Shown here: positions 53,210-63,798 of the stretch, one piece after another | Layout of the letters: the number at the start of each line of letters is the position of its first letter | Position numbering within the stretch: the first letter of the stretch is position 1 | Origin: Siphonodentalium dalli | Taxonomy: Eukaryota; Mollusca; Scaphopoda; Gadilida; Siphonodentaliidae | Direction: 5' to 3' | Assembly (NCBI GenBank): GCA_032622095.1 | Contig: CP136069.1 | Location: 190,207,122-190,271,121, forward strand | DNA length: 64,000 nt | Made by a program: the position numbers and the translations under genes | Notes under the pieces: model-generated | Seen by the model: the letters and a program-made list of their open reading frames with translations, nothing else | What the model was told of the DNA's origin: nothing | The model's database searches: none

Positions 53210-54025
53210 GGCCAAAAAAAATTATACCTGTGTTTAGGGTTACGTGGTCCAAAATAATTAGGGTCGGTAGGTAGGGAGTTTTTTTTTTAGTTTTTTATTC
53301 TGAATTCCATTGGGTCATTGACAGTTCAATCTAGAAAGCTTCACAATTCTGATTAATTGAAAGGTTCAATACTAAATATAGTTAATCATGAATTAGTCAG
53401 ATCACTAGACCAATAAAATTTCTAAATCTTTTTTATAGGAGAGATTTGAAAATGGGTAAGTTACCTTTCAGTGCGCTTCCCACTGAGCAAAAAAAAAAAT
53501 TATGTGTCTACAGTCTAATATGGCAATAAAAAGTTTTGGGTAGGCAGTTGAAGGACTTGTGGTCTCGTGGTCTCTTGAAATGGTATGAAAAATTCAAAAG
53601 AAACATACGTTCTAGATTTTAAACTTCAAGTCCGTTCCTGAATTGTACTTTTTAACATGACAGTTGAAATCTCGTGAGATCTAAATGAAACCGAAAGTAG
53701 TTTACGGTTGTTGATACGTCGTGGTCTGCAATGTTTTCTCTAAATGAGACAATAAAATGTATAACTGCACAATAACTGTTTTCCTCAAACTTGCATGTGT
53801 CTGTGTGATAGATAATAAGAAATTTTGTTTAATTGTTTTCTTTATTGAAATTAAAAAAATGCAAAAGGTATCCAATTATTTAAAATCTCCCGGACGGTGA
53901 CCCCAATCTCACGGAAAATCGTGACCAATCTCCCGGAAAATATTTGTTGAGGGTAACAGGTCTGGTAAGCACCTTTTTCTAGGGTAGGTAGGGAAACCCT
54001 AAACACAGCTTTTTTTTGTTTTGCC
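53210..54025. mobile_element. GGCC-ended element at the edge of a minisatellite (816 bp)
   Basis: TIRs GGCCAAAAAAAATTATACCT...GTGTTTAGGGTT and AACCCTAAACACAGC...TTTTGTTTTGCC, flanked by TTA (53207-53209, 54026-54028). Same end design and target as 44598-45266, with an unrelated interior. No transposase ORF. Confidence 0.75.
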
Positions 54026-54028
54026 TTA

Positions 54029-54875
54029 GAGATTTGAATATCAAATAATTAAGGATCATGGATACCTAATTTTCGGGAAATCGTAGACAAAAGTCAAGTG
54101 ATATTAATTTTTCACAAGAAAACTGAAACTTTATTCTCAAATTAGTCCTCTCAATTTCAAGTTGCCTACTGTGTCTCTGTGGTAAACATGTGCTAAGGTG
54201 AACAATCTTTATATTGGCAAAATTAATTGTTCTACAGAGGAATTTTATGTCGATACTACCAGTAAATATTTACTTATTATGAGGTAAGTATGGTAAAGTT
54301 AAATTATTTACTCTGGAATGTATTTTGTAAACAGATGACAAACCGGAAGTCAAAGGTCAACTGGCAGTATTTGCTGTTATGCAACGATCGTTTAATATCA
54401 CAATTTATAGAACCGGTTTATTGAATGGAATAAGGGGGCATGATCATGTAATAAATTAAAAATATTGAACTCTGATATTGCTGAGCATTATAGGACGACA
54501 TTGTCAACTCAAGATTTTGCCTGAAGCTAAAGAAATAGCAATGTATGGTTCTCAGGGTATAATTAAATATAACAAAGTGCAAATAATCTGTTTTATGTTG
54601 GATTATTATAATCTGTTTTATGTTGGATTATACGAGTCCACTGTTAGCATTGATTTTCTAGTTACTCGGCTTGAAGTGCGGATACTCAGATCCAACAAAA
54701 TATGATTTTATGACCAAAGCATCAAATTCACATGTATGTTTTTCAGTTATAGGCAAAACCTTTTGTATGTGGTGTCAGATTTCAAGGTGAAACTAGTCAA
54801 AAGTTAAGCTACCTGGGAAAATACCATGAACTGTTGTTTTGTCATGAAGACTGTAATTGAAATATTGCATCAGAT
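54029..54875. other. Intergenic, nothing recognised
   Basis: AT-rich; a small direct duplication ATAATCTGTTTTATGTTGGA occurs twice near 54583-54625. A 75-codon ORF (54478-54705) has no support. Confidence 0.4.
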
Positions 54876-55246
54876 TTAAAGGTACTAAATCCGATTCGAT
54901 GGTCCCCATATAATCAGATTCCAACAACAACAGCATTTTTATAAATGCCGCTTCAGTTATCAGAATCGATTAATTGCCCACAAATAATGCTAACTATAAA
55001 CTGACTAAATTTGGCCTTATTATCAACACAAAGCATTTAGAGTTATCCATCTTCATCCACAATTTGGTCCAAGACCATCGGCTCGTCGACATTTTACTGG
55101 ATCACTAATAATTCTCGATGGTGAAAATTAGTAGATTAAAAAAATTTATATCTAATAACTCTAGAGCTTTGATAGGTGGGTTCCTCGACTGAATTTTACC
55201 CCCGAATCCAAATAAATAGTAATTGAGGGGAGCTTAATATCTTTAA
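54876..55246. mobile_element. TTAA-type MITE family S, copy 5
   Basis: TTAA at 54876-54879 and 55243-55246. Begins AAGGTACTAAATCCGATTCG and carries a single copy of the segment amplified in copy 3. Lies about 180 bp beyond the VPS28 stop, on the 3' side. Confidence 0.8.
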
Positions 55247-55423
55247 TCTACAAATATTCCAAGTTTCATGTACAAAGTTCATCTCAAGATCCAACTAAGA
55301 GCCTCATTATAAACAAATCATTTTTAATTGAGATCAGCAACATTTCACATTATTTATAACATAGCACTTGTGGACTGATTCGGTATTACTGCCGAAGTAA
55401 GATGAAAGGTCACTCAGTTTTCA

Positions 55424-55544
55424 TCAGTGATCATGTAATGTTCTGTTGAATGCATTGTATGATGCCTCAAGGTCAAATAAGAGTTGTCTAACTTGTGACT
55501 CTTCTAACTCCTGATCGGCACTCATTTCACTGAATGTGTCGAGC
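55424..55544 (-). CDS. VPS28: VPS28 (ESCRT-I subunit), last coding exon
   Basis: The minus strand, after the acceptor TTTTCTTTTTTAG, completes a Trp codon and reads 39 residues LDTFSEMSADQELEESQVRQ...LFDLEASYNAFNRTLHDH, then TGA (55424-55426). This is the conserved end of VPS28, whose C-terminal four-helix domain links ESCRT-I to ESCRT-II during sorting of ubiquitinated cargo into multivesicular endosomes. The QVRQLLFDLEASYNAFNR segment is the hallmark. The first base pairs in phase with the TG left by the exon at 61517. The whole protein is normally about 210-240 residues; only the last 70 or so are in this window. A poly(A) signal was not identified with confidence. Confidence 0.95.
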
Positions 55545-55648
55545 CTAAAAAAGAAAACAAATCACTGTTATTTCCTCAAAAAGATATAAAGTGGAACTGA
55601 ATAACTAGAATGTGGCCATCAAACATCAAATTCCCAACATAAAACCAA

Positions 55649-55888
55649 GAGGCCCCCACCCCCCCTTTTCGTACGCCGTATTCCATGCCCTGTTATGAGG
55701 TACGCTGTATTCCGGCCCCTCTGTTAGGAGGTATTCCAAATATACTGGTATTCGTACGCCGACCTTCCAAAAAATGAAGTTTACATATATTTTTATGTAT
55801 TCCATATGGCTGTTAACTGGTATTCCGTATTCCACCCTCTGTGTTAAGTGGTATTCCGTATTCCATGGGGGGTGGGGGTGGGGGCCTC
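55649..55888. mobile_element. GC-ended TIR element in the VPS28 intron (240 bp)
   Basis: TIRs GAGGCCCCCACCCCCCC and GGGGTGGGGGTGGGGGCCTC, flanked by AACCAA on both sides (ends at 55648; begins 55889). The interior repeats GGTATTCCGTATTCCA and GTACGCCG phrases. Starts 104 bp from the exon acceptor. Confidence 0.7.
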
Positions 55889-56051
55889 AACCAAGGCGGC
55901 ACATTAGCAATCGATATAAAAGAGTAGGATCTGTCTCTGTCCATCTCCCGTTCAAGATTTTTCTTCTGGACCGATTTTAACCAAATTTGGTGTGGTGATT
56001 CGGGGTACACTGGAGGATGTTATAATGGCATTAGATTTTCAAATTTTTTAT

Positions 56052-56515
56052 TTAAAGGCCCATTTAATTTTTGAATTCCCAGATAACATATTATACACAA
56101 CATTCCATATTATATACCACTTTGAAGAGGAACCAAAAAGATATATATTCCACCAGAATAAGGAAAAGCTGTCGCCTGGGAGTGTCCACCAAGTGATAGA
56201 TATTCTCAGATTCATTTCAAGACTTCCACCATTGTCAACCGAGAATGCATCAGAATTCAAACTAAGAGATAGAGTTATTCCCCTTCCATTGAGAATAATA
56301 GCCTTTACAGTACAGCCCGGATCAAAATTAATCGCAGAACACACCTTGGTACATGTACCTCGACAAAAACAACATGTTCCCAGTTATTCGACCGGATCAG
56401 TTGATAATACAATGTTTTGTAGGTTCATTCTACCAAATGGTATATATCATGGAATATGTTGTATATAATGTGATCTGGTGATTCGAATATTAAGAGGGCC
56501 TTTAACCCTTTACCC
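56052..56515. mobile_element. TTAA-type MITE family R, complete
   Basis: TTAA at 56052-56055 and 56512-56515; TIRs AGGCCCATTTAATTTTTGAA and TTCGAATATTAAGAGGGCCT. A 158-codon ORF on one strand and a 98-codon ORF on the other run through it but match no protein and are not seen in the two other R copies. Shares its right TTAA with the next element. Confidence 0.85.
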
Positions 56516-56755
56516 AACAGAACGGCCCTGTGCCAATGCATTCTCTTATATATGCGAGTCGACCATAGGTCGCCTCGCATATATAAGAGAATGCATTGGC
56601 TTAAGACATATTAAAATGATAAAATTGTCAAAGAATGTAAGAAAAAATGGTAAAAAGTGTTAGGCCAATGCATTCTCTTATATATGCGAGGCGACCTATG
56701 GTCGACTCGCATATATAAGAGAATGCATTGGCACAGGGCATAACTGTAACTATCA
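56512..56755 (+). mobile_element. Paired-hairpin MITE family H, type A, right end lost
   Basis: TTAA 56512-56515 then CCCTTTACCCAACAGAACGG; hairpins 56533-56599 and 56665-56731, both perfect in the outer stem. The asymmetric right flank breaks off after CATAACTGTAACTATCAC. Confidence 0.87.
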
Positions 56756-56827
56756 CAAAGTGCACAAAGGGCTGGGATTGAATAAAATCTCTGTCTATGA
56801 TCAAAATGTATGCGGGCCTGCAATGCA

Positions 56828-57019
56828 CACAGGGGCCACAGGACCCTCTGATGCAGAATAAAGGGGCCACAGGACCCTCTGATGCAGAATAAAGGGGCCA
56901 CAGGACCCTCTGATGCAGAATAAAGGGGCCACAGGACCCTCTGATGCAGAATAAAGGGGCCACAGGACCCTCTGATGCAGAATAAAGGGGCCACAGGACC
57001 ATCTGATGCAGAATAAAGG
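56828..57019 (+). repeat. 31-bp minisatellite, about 6 copies
   Basis: Unit GGGGCCACAGGACCCTCTGA+TGCAGAATAAA. Produces three overlapping minus-strand ORFs of over 70 codons, all artefacts. Confidence 0.93.
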
Positions 57020-57102
57020 CACTCTTTGGAGCCTATTTCAGCTAGTTAATAATTTGACACATATCAGTTCTTTTTGTGCATGTTTCTTCATGTTTTTGTC
57101 CC

Positions 57103-57524
57103 CCGACATTCCGTTGGAGGACTATAGTAATTCATCCGTCTGTCCCGACATTCCGTCAGAGGATAATAGTAATTACTATAGTAATTCATCTGTCTGTCCA
57201 TCACATTCCGTCGGAGGACTATAGAAATTACTATAGTAATTCATCCGTCTGTCCTGACATTCCGTCAGAGGACTATAGTAATTACTATAGTAATTCATCC
57301 GTCTGTCCCGACATTCCGTCAGAGGACTATAGTAATTACCATTGTAATTCATCCGTCTGTCCTGACATTCCGTCAGAGGACTATAGTAATTACTATAGTA
57401 ATTCATCCGTCTGTCCCGACATTCCGTCAGAGGACTATAGTAATTACTATAGTAATTCATCCGTCTGTCCTGACATTCCGTCAGAGGACTATAGTAATTA
57501 CTATAGTAATTCATCCGTCTGTCC
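57103..57524 (+). repeat. 54-bp minisatellite grown from a repeat head
   Basis: About eight units CGACATTCCGTCAGAGGACT, ATAGTAATTACTATAGTAAT, TCATCCGTCTGTCC. The unit is the head of the TGTCCCC family (GGGGGACTATAG...CGTCCGTCC) amplified in place. Three further units follow the hAT insertion, to about 58810. ATAGTAATTACTAT is a perfect palindrome within the unit. Confidence 0.92.
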
Positions 57525-58661
57525 TAGGGCCCGACGAAGCTTCGAGATTCGATTCGATTTCGAGTCTTGTGATTCGGGATATTTCGAATCGTTGTATACA
57601 AGTCCTTTATCGCCGACAATAGACTGCATTATATATATAGAAAACATTCATGATATTCCTAATACTTAACCTGAGGCTCCTTCCGCGACCAACTTGGACC
57701 TCCGTGGTCCAATGTGTACAGGGTAAGTTGTCCAATAGCCCACTGCTCATATATATATTGGTCCCAGCGCGGGTTACTCGTGGCAGGTTGGTGGGTTACT
57801 TGTGCGACCTGCTGGTTTGTCTGTGGTGGTTCGCGTGTTCATCACGGTTGCCATAATCGCAGCGCACACGGGTTTCATCCACAACATAAAACCAGCAATG
57901 TCGCGATTTTGCCCGGCCCTAGCTGCAGAAGTGAGTGAATTTCTTGTGGGACATATTTGTATATTGGTATTTGATATTCTTATACCAGAAAAGCCTATAT
58001 TGCGTTACTCAGCTCAATCAAATAATATATATATTTTTAATTTTAAAACACGATATAAATATATTAAATAAACAATCTGGGCTCCAACATGTAGTGTCTA
58101 AATCCGATCAACATCTTTATACAGAATATGTTATCCGGGAAATGGAATACGGATGACCATTAAGCTTTCATGACAACTCAATTGATCCGATGGACAGGCC
58201 CATACTGTAATCCCGTTTGCCAAGTCACGATGCGCAATTTTGATATCGCGCGTGCCTGCTGTGCGCGACAGGGTGAAGCGTACATGCGCAGAAGAGTTTC
58301 CGTTTGCAATGACTCGAATCAGACTCCATTGACTCCAAAGTTCCAAACTGCTTACTTTCACGCATAGTGGCAGTGTCACAAAATATGAAATGATGGCGTG
58401 CCATTCTCATATATTAAACTATTTAAACCCTGATTAAATTTTGTTCATATCATGTCATAGAAATTAAGTTTAATGAACCTCCTTCGTAATCTGAGTTATC
58501 TCACTGACGTTATAAAATCATTGGACAACTGCCCCCACTTTTGATCGGTACCCGCCAATCTACTAAAGATTCGATTCGAGATTCGATTCGATTTCGAATC
58601 ATTATCGTGATTCGATTCGAGATTCGATTCGATGTTGAAATTGCCGATTCGTCGGTCCCTA
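57525..58661. mobile_element. Non-autonomous hAT element, 1137 bp, inside the minisatellite
   Basis: TIRs TAGGGCCCGACGAA and TTCGTCGGTCCCTA match at 13 of 14 positions, flanked by 8-bp duplications GTCTGTCC (57517-57524) and GGCTGTCC (58662-58669). Subterminal GATTCGATTCGA runs occur at both ends, a common feature of animal hAT elements. The interior has a GC-richer block (about 57680-57930) but no transposase-like frame. Confidence 0.9.
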
Positions 58662-59023
58662 GGCTGTCCCGACATTCCATCGTAGGACTATAGTAATTCA
58701 TCCGTCTGTCCCGACATTCCATCGGAGGACAATAGTAATTACTATAGTAATTCATCTGTCTGTCCCGACAATCCATCGGAGGACTATAGTAATTCATCCG
58801 TCTGTCCATCTGGAACTTTGTCTGGAACTGTATTCTGTCATTTTCAGGTCAATTTTTTAAAAACTTGGCACATATATCAACCAGCATGGGAACCTGCGCA
58901 CCTACGATTTTGAGTTCGGTTGGACTCATTTTGGCTGAGTTATTGCCCTTTTTGACATAGAATCGTACATCCTGGGAAGCATATTTTGTCCAGGCCTGTA
59001 TTCCGTCATTTTCCAGTAAATTT

Positions 59024-59811
59024 TTAGCTCAACTTGTAAAGTTTGAGCTATTGCTGTGGGTTGGTCATCCGTGCGTCCATCCATCAACAATTTCCTTTGG
59101 CACACCCTACAGGCCACATCCCTCATCCGATCGTCACCAATTTCATAGGGATCTTTGGGATGACTTCTAGATGGAAGCTTACCATTTTTTCCAAATTTTG
59201 TTGAAAAACATGGCCACCAGCAGCCATCTTGGATTTCAGTTTTGAATCCATTAGCACACCCTACAGGTCACACACATCCCTCATCCGATCTTCACCAACT
59301 TCATATGGATCATTGGGATGACCTCTGGATGGGAGCTTACCATTTTTTCCGAGTTTCGTTGAAAAACATGGCCACCAGTGGCCATCTTGGATTTTATTCT
59401 TTGCATCAATAAATCCTTTGGCACACTCTACAGGCCACATCCCTCATCCGATCGTCACCAAACTTCATATGGATCCTCGGGGTGACCTCTAGATGGGAGC
59501 TTACCATTTTTTCCAAATTCTTTTAAACAAAAAACATGGCTGCCGGTGGCCATCTTGGATTTTACTCTTTGTATGACTAAATACTTTAGCACACCCAGCA
59601 GGTCACATCTCTCATCCGATCGTCACGAAACTTCATATGGATCTTCAGGGTGACCTCGTCAGAAAACTTTATATGGATCATCGGGGTGACTTCTACATGG
59701 GAGCCATCTAGTATTACTTAGACATTTAAACTTTCCACATTGCTTGATTGACGTAACACATGAAATTATCCCCCATTCAAGTTGAGCTGCAGTGTCATTG
59801 ACACTTTCATT
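59024..59811 (+). mobile_element. AGCTCAAC-family repeat, copy 3
   Basis: Complete head hairpin TTAGCTCAACTTGTAAAGTT and tail AAGTTGAGCTGCAGTGTCAT; five modules with AACATGGCCACCAG and ACACCCTACAGGYCACA. The host module resumes after it with AAACTTGGCACAGATGTCAA. Confidence 0.8.
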
Positions 59812-60104
59812 TTAAAACTTGGCACAGATGTCAACCAGCATGAGAACCTGCGATTTTGAGTTCAGTTGGAATCCTTGGGCAGTCTTTGCCATTTTTCGAC
59901 ATAGAAATGTTTTATGTTTTTATTTTAGAGTTATTGACCCTTTCTCAACATATTGAAGATGTGCAACATATTTAGTGAATATGCACTTTGTATCATATTG
60001 GTGTAATCAATTCCTCCTACCACTTGTATGATAGGGATCTGAAACCCATAAATCCTTCAAACCTGCCACCTTCGTCGGGGGACATTTTAGTCAACGACCT
60101 TTTG

Positions 60105-60904
60105 TTTTAGTTTTCTCAATGATCCCGTATATTGGATTTTCAATTTAGCCAAAGTTTCTGAAAAATCATCAAAAGAATTTTGTGGTGAGCATGAACCATG
60201 TTAGGCAACTTTATTTTATATCTTTGCAGAATACAGACACTGAACGAAAGTGTATATCGAAACCGACATGGCGAAATCACTAAGTTACATCACTTTGGAG
60301 TTGAGCTAATTACGTTGCAGTTAGGTTATGAAAATCGTCAGCAGTTTTAATTGTACTTGACGATTGTCTCTATGTTTTATGTCGCAAAATACATTCCACT
60401 ATATATTTTTGCACTGGTTCTACCATAATTTAGGTTTAAATCCAGATCTCAGGGTGGGTTATTGGCGTTGAAATTAAGGCATTATTCACTGTCTTTGCGA
60501 CATTATTCTGAAATTTCCAGTTTTTACGATTCCATAAATAAGTTCTGATCATTTGAATGGGTACATATTGAGCGTCTGCAGACTATTTATTTATAGACTC
60601 CTTTTGAAGTTAGAGAGTTTGATAGCTAGACAACTTTGGTGGAAAATAGATGCAGGTAAAACGTTCTGCCAATTATAATATCTTACACTTCTAGATTATA
60701 GACCAATATGAGGAAAATATGTGTAGATAAATCGGCGTTCCTACATTGAAATTATTTACTGGATTTTCTCCTCAGCAGCTACTGGCCCCATTCCCCCGAC
60801 CCCTAATGGAAACCCTGAATTTATCCCACATGACATTATTGTTGCAATAGTTGAATTAAATTTCCAATGGGACCTGTGCTTCCAAATACAGTGTATCAGA
60901 CCAA
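60105..60904. other. VPS28 intron, unique part
   Basis: Little repeat content. An acceptor-like ATTTTATATCTTTGCAG (to 60229) is followed by 17 open codons on the plus strand, too short to call. Otherwise nothing recognised. Confidence 0.4.
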
Positions 60905-61503
60905 TATGCAACTAGAGGTGTGACTGACCCAATGCGAATAAGGATACCCCCCATGTTCTTAAAATACTAAGATGTTTCACATGTCAGTAAACATTTAGTT
61001 AAATTAATCAAATAACAGTTCCCATTTCAGGTGCACAACCCTAACCCTAAACTTAAACCTATTGCCCGAAAAATGTAGGAATAAAAGCTCGGACAAAATT
61101 ATGCATGTTGCGAAAATGTTGAAAAAAGTCGGACAGACGTCATAATAGCAGGTGCACAGGTTCCCATAGTACTAAATATCAGTGCCAAGATTAAAAACAT
61201 TGACCTAAAAATGTAGGAATAAAAGCTCGGACAAAATTATGCATGTTTCAAAAAAAATTCTAAGTCGAAAAAGGGGGATAACTCCACCTAATAATGTCCG
61301 ACAGACATCATAATCGCAGGTGCACAGGTTCCCATGGTGGTTGATGTCTGTGCCAAGTTTCACGGAAAATGATCATAAAACGACTGAGAAAAACTCCGGA
61401 CAAATTTGTGTCCACGGAAGGACGAACGACGGATGGACGAATGAGCTGATTTCAGTATACCACCCCCACAACTTCGTTGCGAGGGGGGGGGGGGGGTATA
61501 ATG
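60905..61503 (+). repeat. Interspersed repeat BB, copy 2, 13 bp from a splice donor
   Basis: From CTAGAGGTGTGACTGACCCA through several CCGACAGACATCATAATCGC-type modules to a terminal hairpin, CAGTATACCACCCCCACAAC...G14-TATAATG. It shares its last part with 41935-42312. It ends 13 bp from the donor of the VPS28 exon. Confidence 0.6.
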
Positions 61504-61516
61504 AACATGAACTCAC

Positions 61517-61608
61517 CATTTCCTGACTTTCTCCTTTCCCTCGTAATCGGCTGGTAACAGACTAAGACGTGACATAGTTTCCATCAATTCCTTCAGATCA
61601 GGTTGGAT
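61517..61608 (-). CDS. VPS28: VPS28 (ESCRT-I subunit), penultimate coding exon
   Basis: A 92-bp minus-strand exon with acceptor TTTTTCATTCACAG and donor ATG/GTGAGT. It reads IQPDLKELMETMSRLSLLPA, then DYEGKEKVRK and the TG of a Trp completed by the next exon. This matches the start of the VPS28 C-terminal domain, where animal proteins have QPDLxELMETMxRxSxLPxDFEG. It starts in phase 0. The preceding exon, which should end in the conserved MDKLRL...MDE region, was not found before the window edge, so the 5' part of the gene lies beyond 64000. Confidence 0.95.
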
Positions 61609-62059
61609 CTGTGAATGAAAAATATGATCTACATTACTAAAGGGACTAAAGAGCTTCGAAGTGGGTTCATGCAAAATAACATAAAACTCTTCAAAGCAAT
61701 TAATCATTAACAAGTACATGAAACAATAGATTGACTTTGTTCTTATTTTCATCTATTATATATTTTAGAACTTCTGTCTGTCTATGTATGCGTGTTATAG
61801 ACTGCCTCGATCACGGCTTGAACAATCGTGGTTTTGTTGTAGCTGCATTGACTGAACGGGATACCCTGAAATGTGGGTTTTGGGTGGCCGGCTGTCGGTC
61901 TTCTTTGTGAATAAAGTTGTTTGGATTCCCGTGGGGGTACGTCTCATGGTGACATCCACAAAATCAACTGAGTCTGGGTGAATTTGCTAGTTGGGCTAGC
62001 ACAACCAAATTCACCATATGGGGCCTTATTCTGCTTAGGCCTCATCGTATCTATAGTCT
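61609..62059. other. VPS28 upstream intron, with a family G remnant
   Basis: Intron sequence. A worn family G hairpin (GGTGAATTTGCTAGTTGGGC...CAAATTCACC) lies at about 61975-62045. Confidence 0.5.
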
Positions 62060-62830
62060 CAAATTACGGCCCTTTTTCGATTTAGAATTTGTCCGCTTTC
62101 ATAACATTTCGGTTTCCGACTGATAACTCCTGTTTGGATTATTTGTTCTGAAATAAAAGTTGGTATGTTTATTTCTCAGCTAAAAATACAGGCCAAGTTC
62201 GAATATGGTGCCAGTCCAGTTATTTTTACATGAGTTATGGCCCTTTTTATGTTTACCCATACAATAGTATGGTAAACATAAGTGTCGTTGTCCGGATTGA
62301 CCACTCGTCGTGTGTCCGTCCGTCCGTCCGTTGTACCGTCCGTAGACACTTTACGTGTAATGCGATAACTCAAACATTTTCTACCTGATCAAAACCAAAT
62401 TTTGTATATGGGGTTTTCAGCCCAAAATACAGATCGAGTTCAAATATGGGTTTGATCCGACATTTTTTTACAGAGTTATGGCCCTTTTTCGACTTAGAAT
62501 TCATGAATTCTGCCATAACTCAAACTTTTTTTTATCTGATTGGAACCAAATTTGGTATATGAGTTTCTCAGACCAACATACAGATTGAGTTCAATATGGG
62601 TTTGATCGGATTTTTTTTAATGGAGTTATGGTCCTTTGACATATAATTCACACATACTTCGATAAATCAACCATTTTTCATCTGATAGGAACCAAATTTG
62701 GTATGTGAGTTTCTCAACTCAAAATACAGAATGATTTTGAATATGGGTTAGATCCAATTTGTTATACCAGAGATATGGCCCTTTTTCAACTAAGAATTAT
62801 CCAATTATAACCCAAGTAACTTACAATTAA
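62060..62830 (-). repeat. Hairpin-headed modular repeat
   Basis: 62060-62245 is the inverse of the modules at 3596-3945 (GGCCCTTTTTCGATTTAGAA). From 62246 the sequence GTTTACCCATACAATAGTAT folds on ATACTATTGTATGG, followed by CGTCCGTCCGTCCG and about three modules (CCAAATTTGGTATATGAGTT). Same architecture as the AGCTCAAC and TGTCCCC families: head hairpin, CGTCC run, tandem body. Confidence 0.6.
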
Positions 62831-63449
62831 TGAATACTGCTTCTCTGTGAGAGAGATAAAAAGACAATATGGTTTATTGAGAGCTATTTATAGCCCTCAT
62901 ATGTTAGCTCTGTATAAGAGACACAGATTAGTGAATTATTGGATAAATTGATTTAGCTATCTTTTTAACCACAACTTAGCCATGTGAATTTATTTAACTA
63001 GACCAATGGAGCTCTCTAAGTCCTTGGATGATGGGACTACATTGGATCAAACAGGGCAGAGATAGGTGATTTAACCCCTTTTACCCATTCCATGTCTTTT
63101 AATCTTTTCCATTAAATAAATAATTATATTATTTTGATATCTCACATGGCAATTTGCAACAACATGAATAGAACTGCTTACACTATGATAGTGGTGACAG
63201 GCTCTAGAGTTTAGATGTTATATTAACCCTTCTATATTGACTCATACATTCCAATAATTTGTGTTATTACTGGTTATTATGTACATTTGTCATATACTAC
63301 TTTAGATCATAACAGTATACTCTATAATTCAACATTAAAAGATTATGATTCTGATCATAACAATTTACTATCGCCAAGGGATGGGTTAAACATCTGCAGA
63401 TCGTGATCGGCCTCTCGTTTTACTTAGAATTTGACCGTCCGTTAACATT
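62831..63449. other. Intron or intergenic, nothing recognised
   Basis: AT-rich. A splice-like TCTCTCTCACAG...GTAAGT pair on the minus strand (about 62823-62856) encloses only about 20 bp and does not encode VPS28-like sequence. Confidence 0.4.
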
Positions 63450-63796
63450 TAAGACCTATTAAGTTTTGGTGTAATTTGCAGAAGATAAAATGCATAATCG
63501 AGGTGAGTCTGGAAATATAATAAAATAAACTCTCCCTATTGTTCACTAAATCTCCCTCTTTCTAAGGACAAATCTCCCTATTTCCAATTTTGAAAGTAAA
63601 CAGGTATGAAGGTGACTAATGGTTGAACATCACCAACTTCAAATGGGGAACTTCAATCTGATCCCAGGTCTCGAATGGCAGAATGAGGTTCCCAGAGGGT
63701 GAATTTAGTGACGCTGGCTCGCATGTGGGATAAAATCACTAAATTCACCCTCTGGGGACCTTATGACAGGCACCTATTTGCAGTCTTGTCAAATTT
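63450..63796. mobile_element. hAT-type MITE family G, left part truncated
   Basis: Holds the right half of the long form: outer module AACTTCAATCTGATCCCAGG, hairpin module GAGGTTCCCAGAGGGTGAAT with its inverse, and right TIR CCTATTTGCAGTCTTG. A TCTCCCTATT-rich stretch (about 63530-63590) interrupts it. Confidence 0.75.
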
Positions 63797-63798
63797 TT

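Larger units (their letters stand above)
57097..60104 (+). mobile_element. TGTCCCC-family repeat, copy 2, heavily nested
   Basis: Head TGTCCCCCGACATTCCGTTG and tail CTTCGTCGGGGGACATTTTA...GACCTTTTG correspond to the ends of 23281-23649. Between them, modules with AAACTTGGCACATATATCAA are interrupted by amplification of the head (57103-57516, 58662-58810), a hAT element (57525-58661) and an AGCTCAAC element (59024-59811). Confidence 0.75.

Noticed and set aside
55992-56468. 158-codon plus-strand ORF
   Set aside because: Lies within family R, whose other copies do not keep the frame open; the same DNA is open on the opposite strand too.
56611-57022. ORFs with FCIRGSCGPFILHQ repeats
   Set aside because: Translations of the 31-bp minisatellite in successive frames.
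57076-57669. 197-codon ORF with DIPSEDYSNYYSNSSVCP repeats and its antisense ORF
   Set aside because: 54-bp minisatellite, also a multiple of three, that continues into a hAT element; its ends are not gene-like.
58131-58410. ORFs in the GC-richer block of the hAT element
   Set aside because: No hAT transposase signature (no dimerisation or catalytic motif); short and overlapping on both strands.
62823-62856. VPS28 micro-exon upstream of 61608
   Set aside because: Splice-like signals enclose only about 20 bp that do not encode the expected conserved residues.
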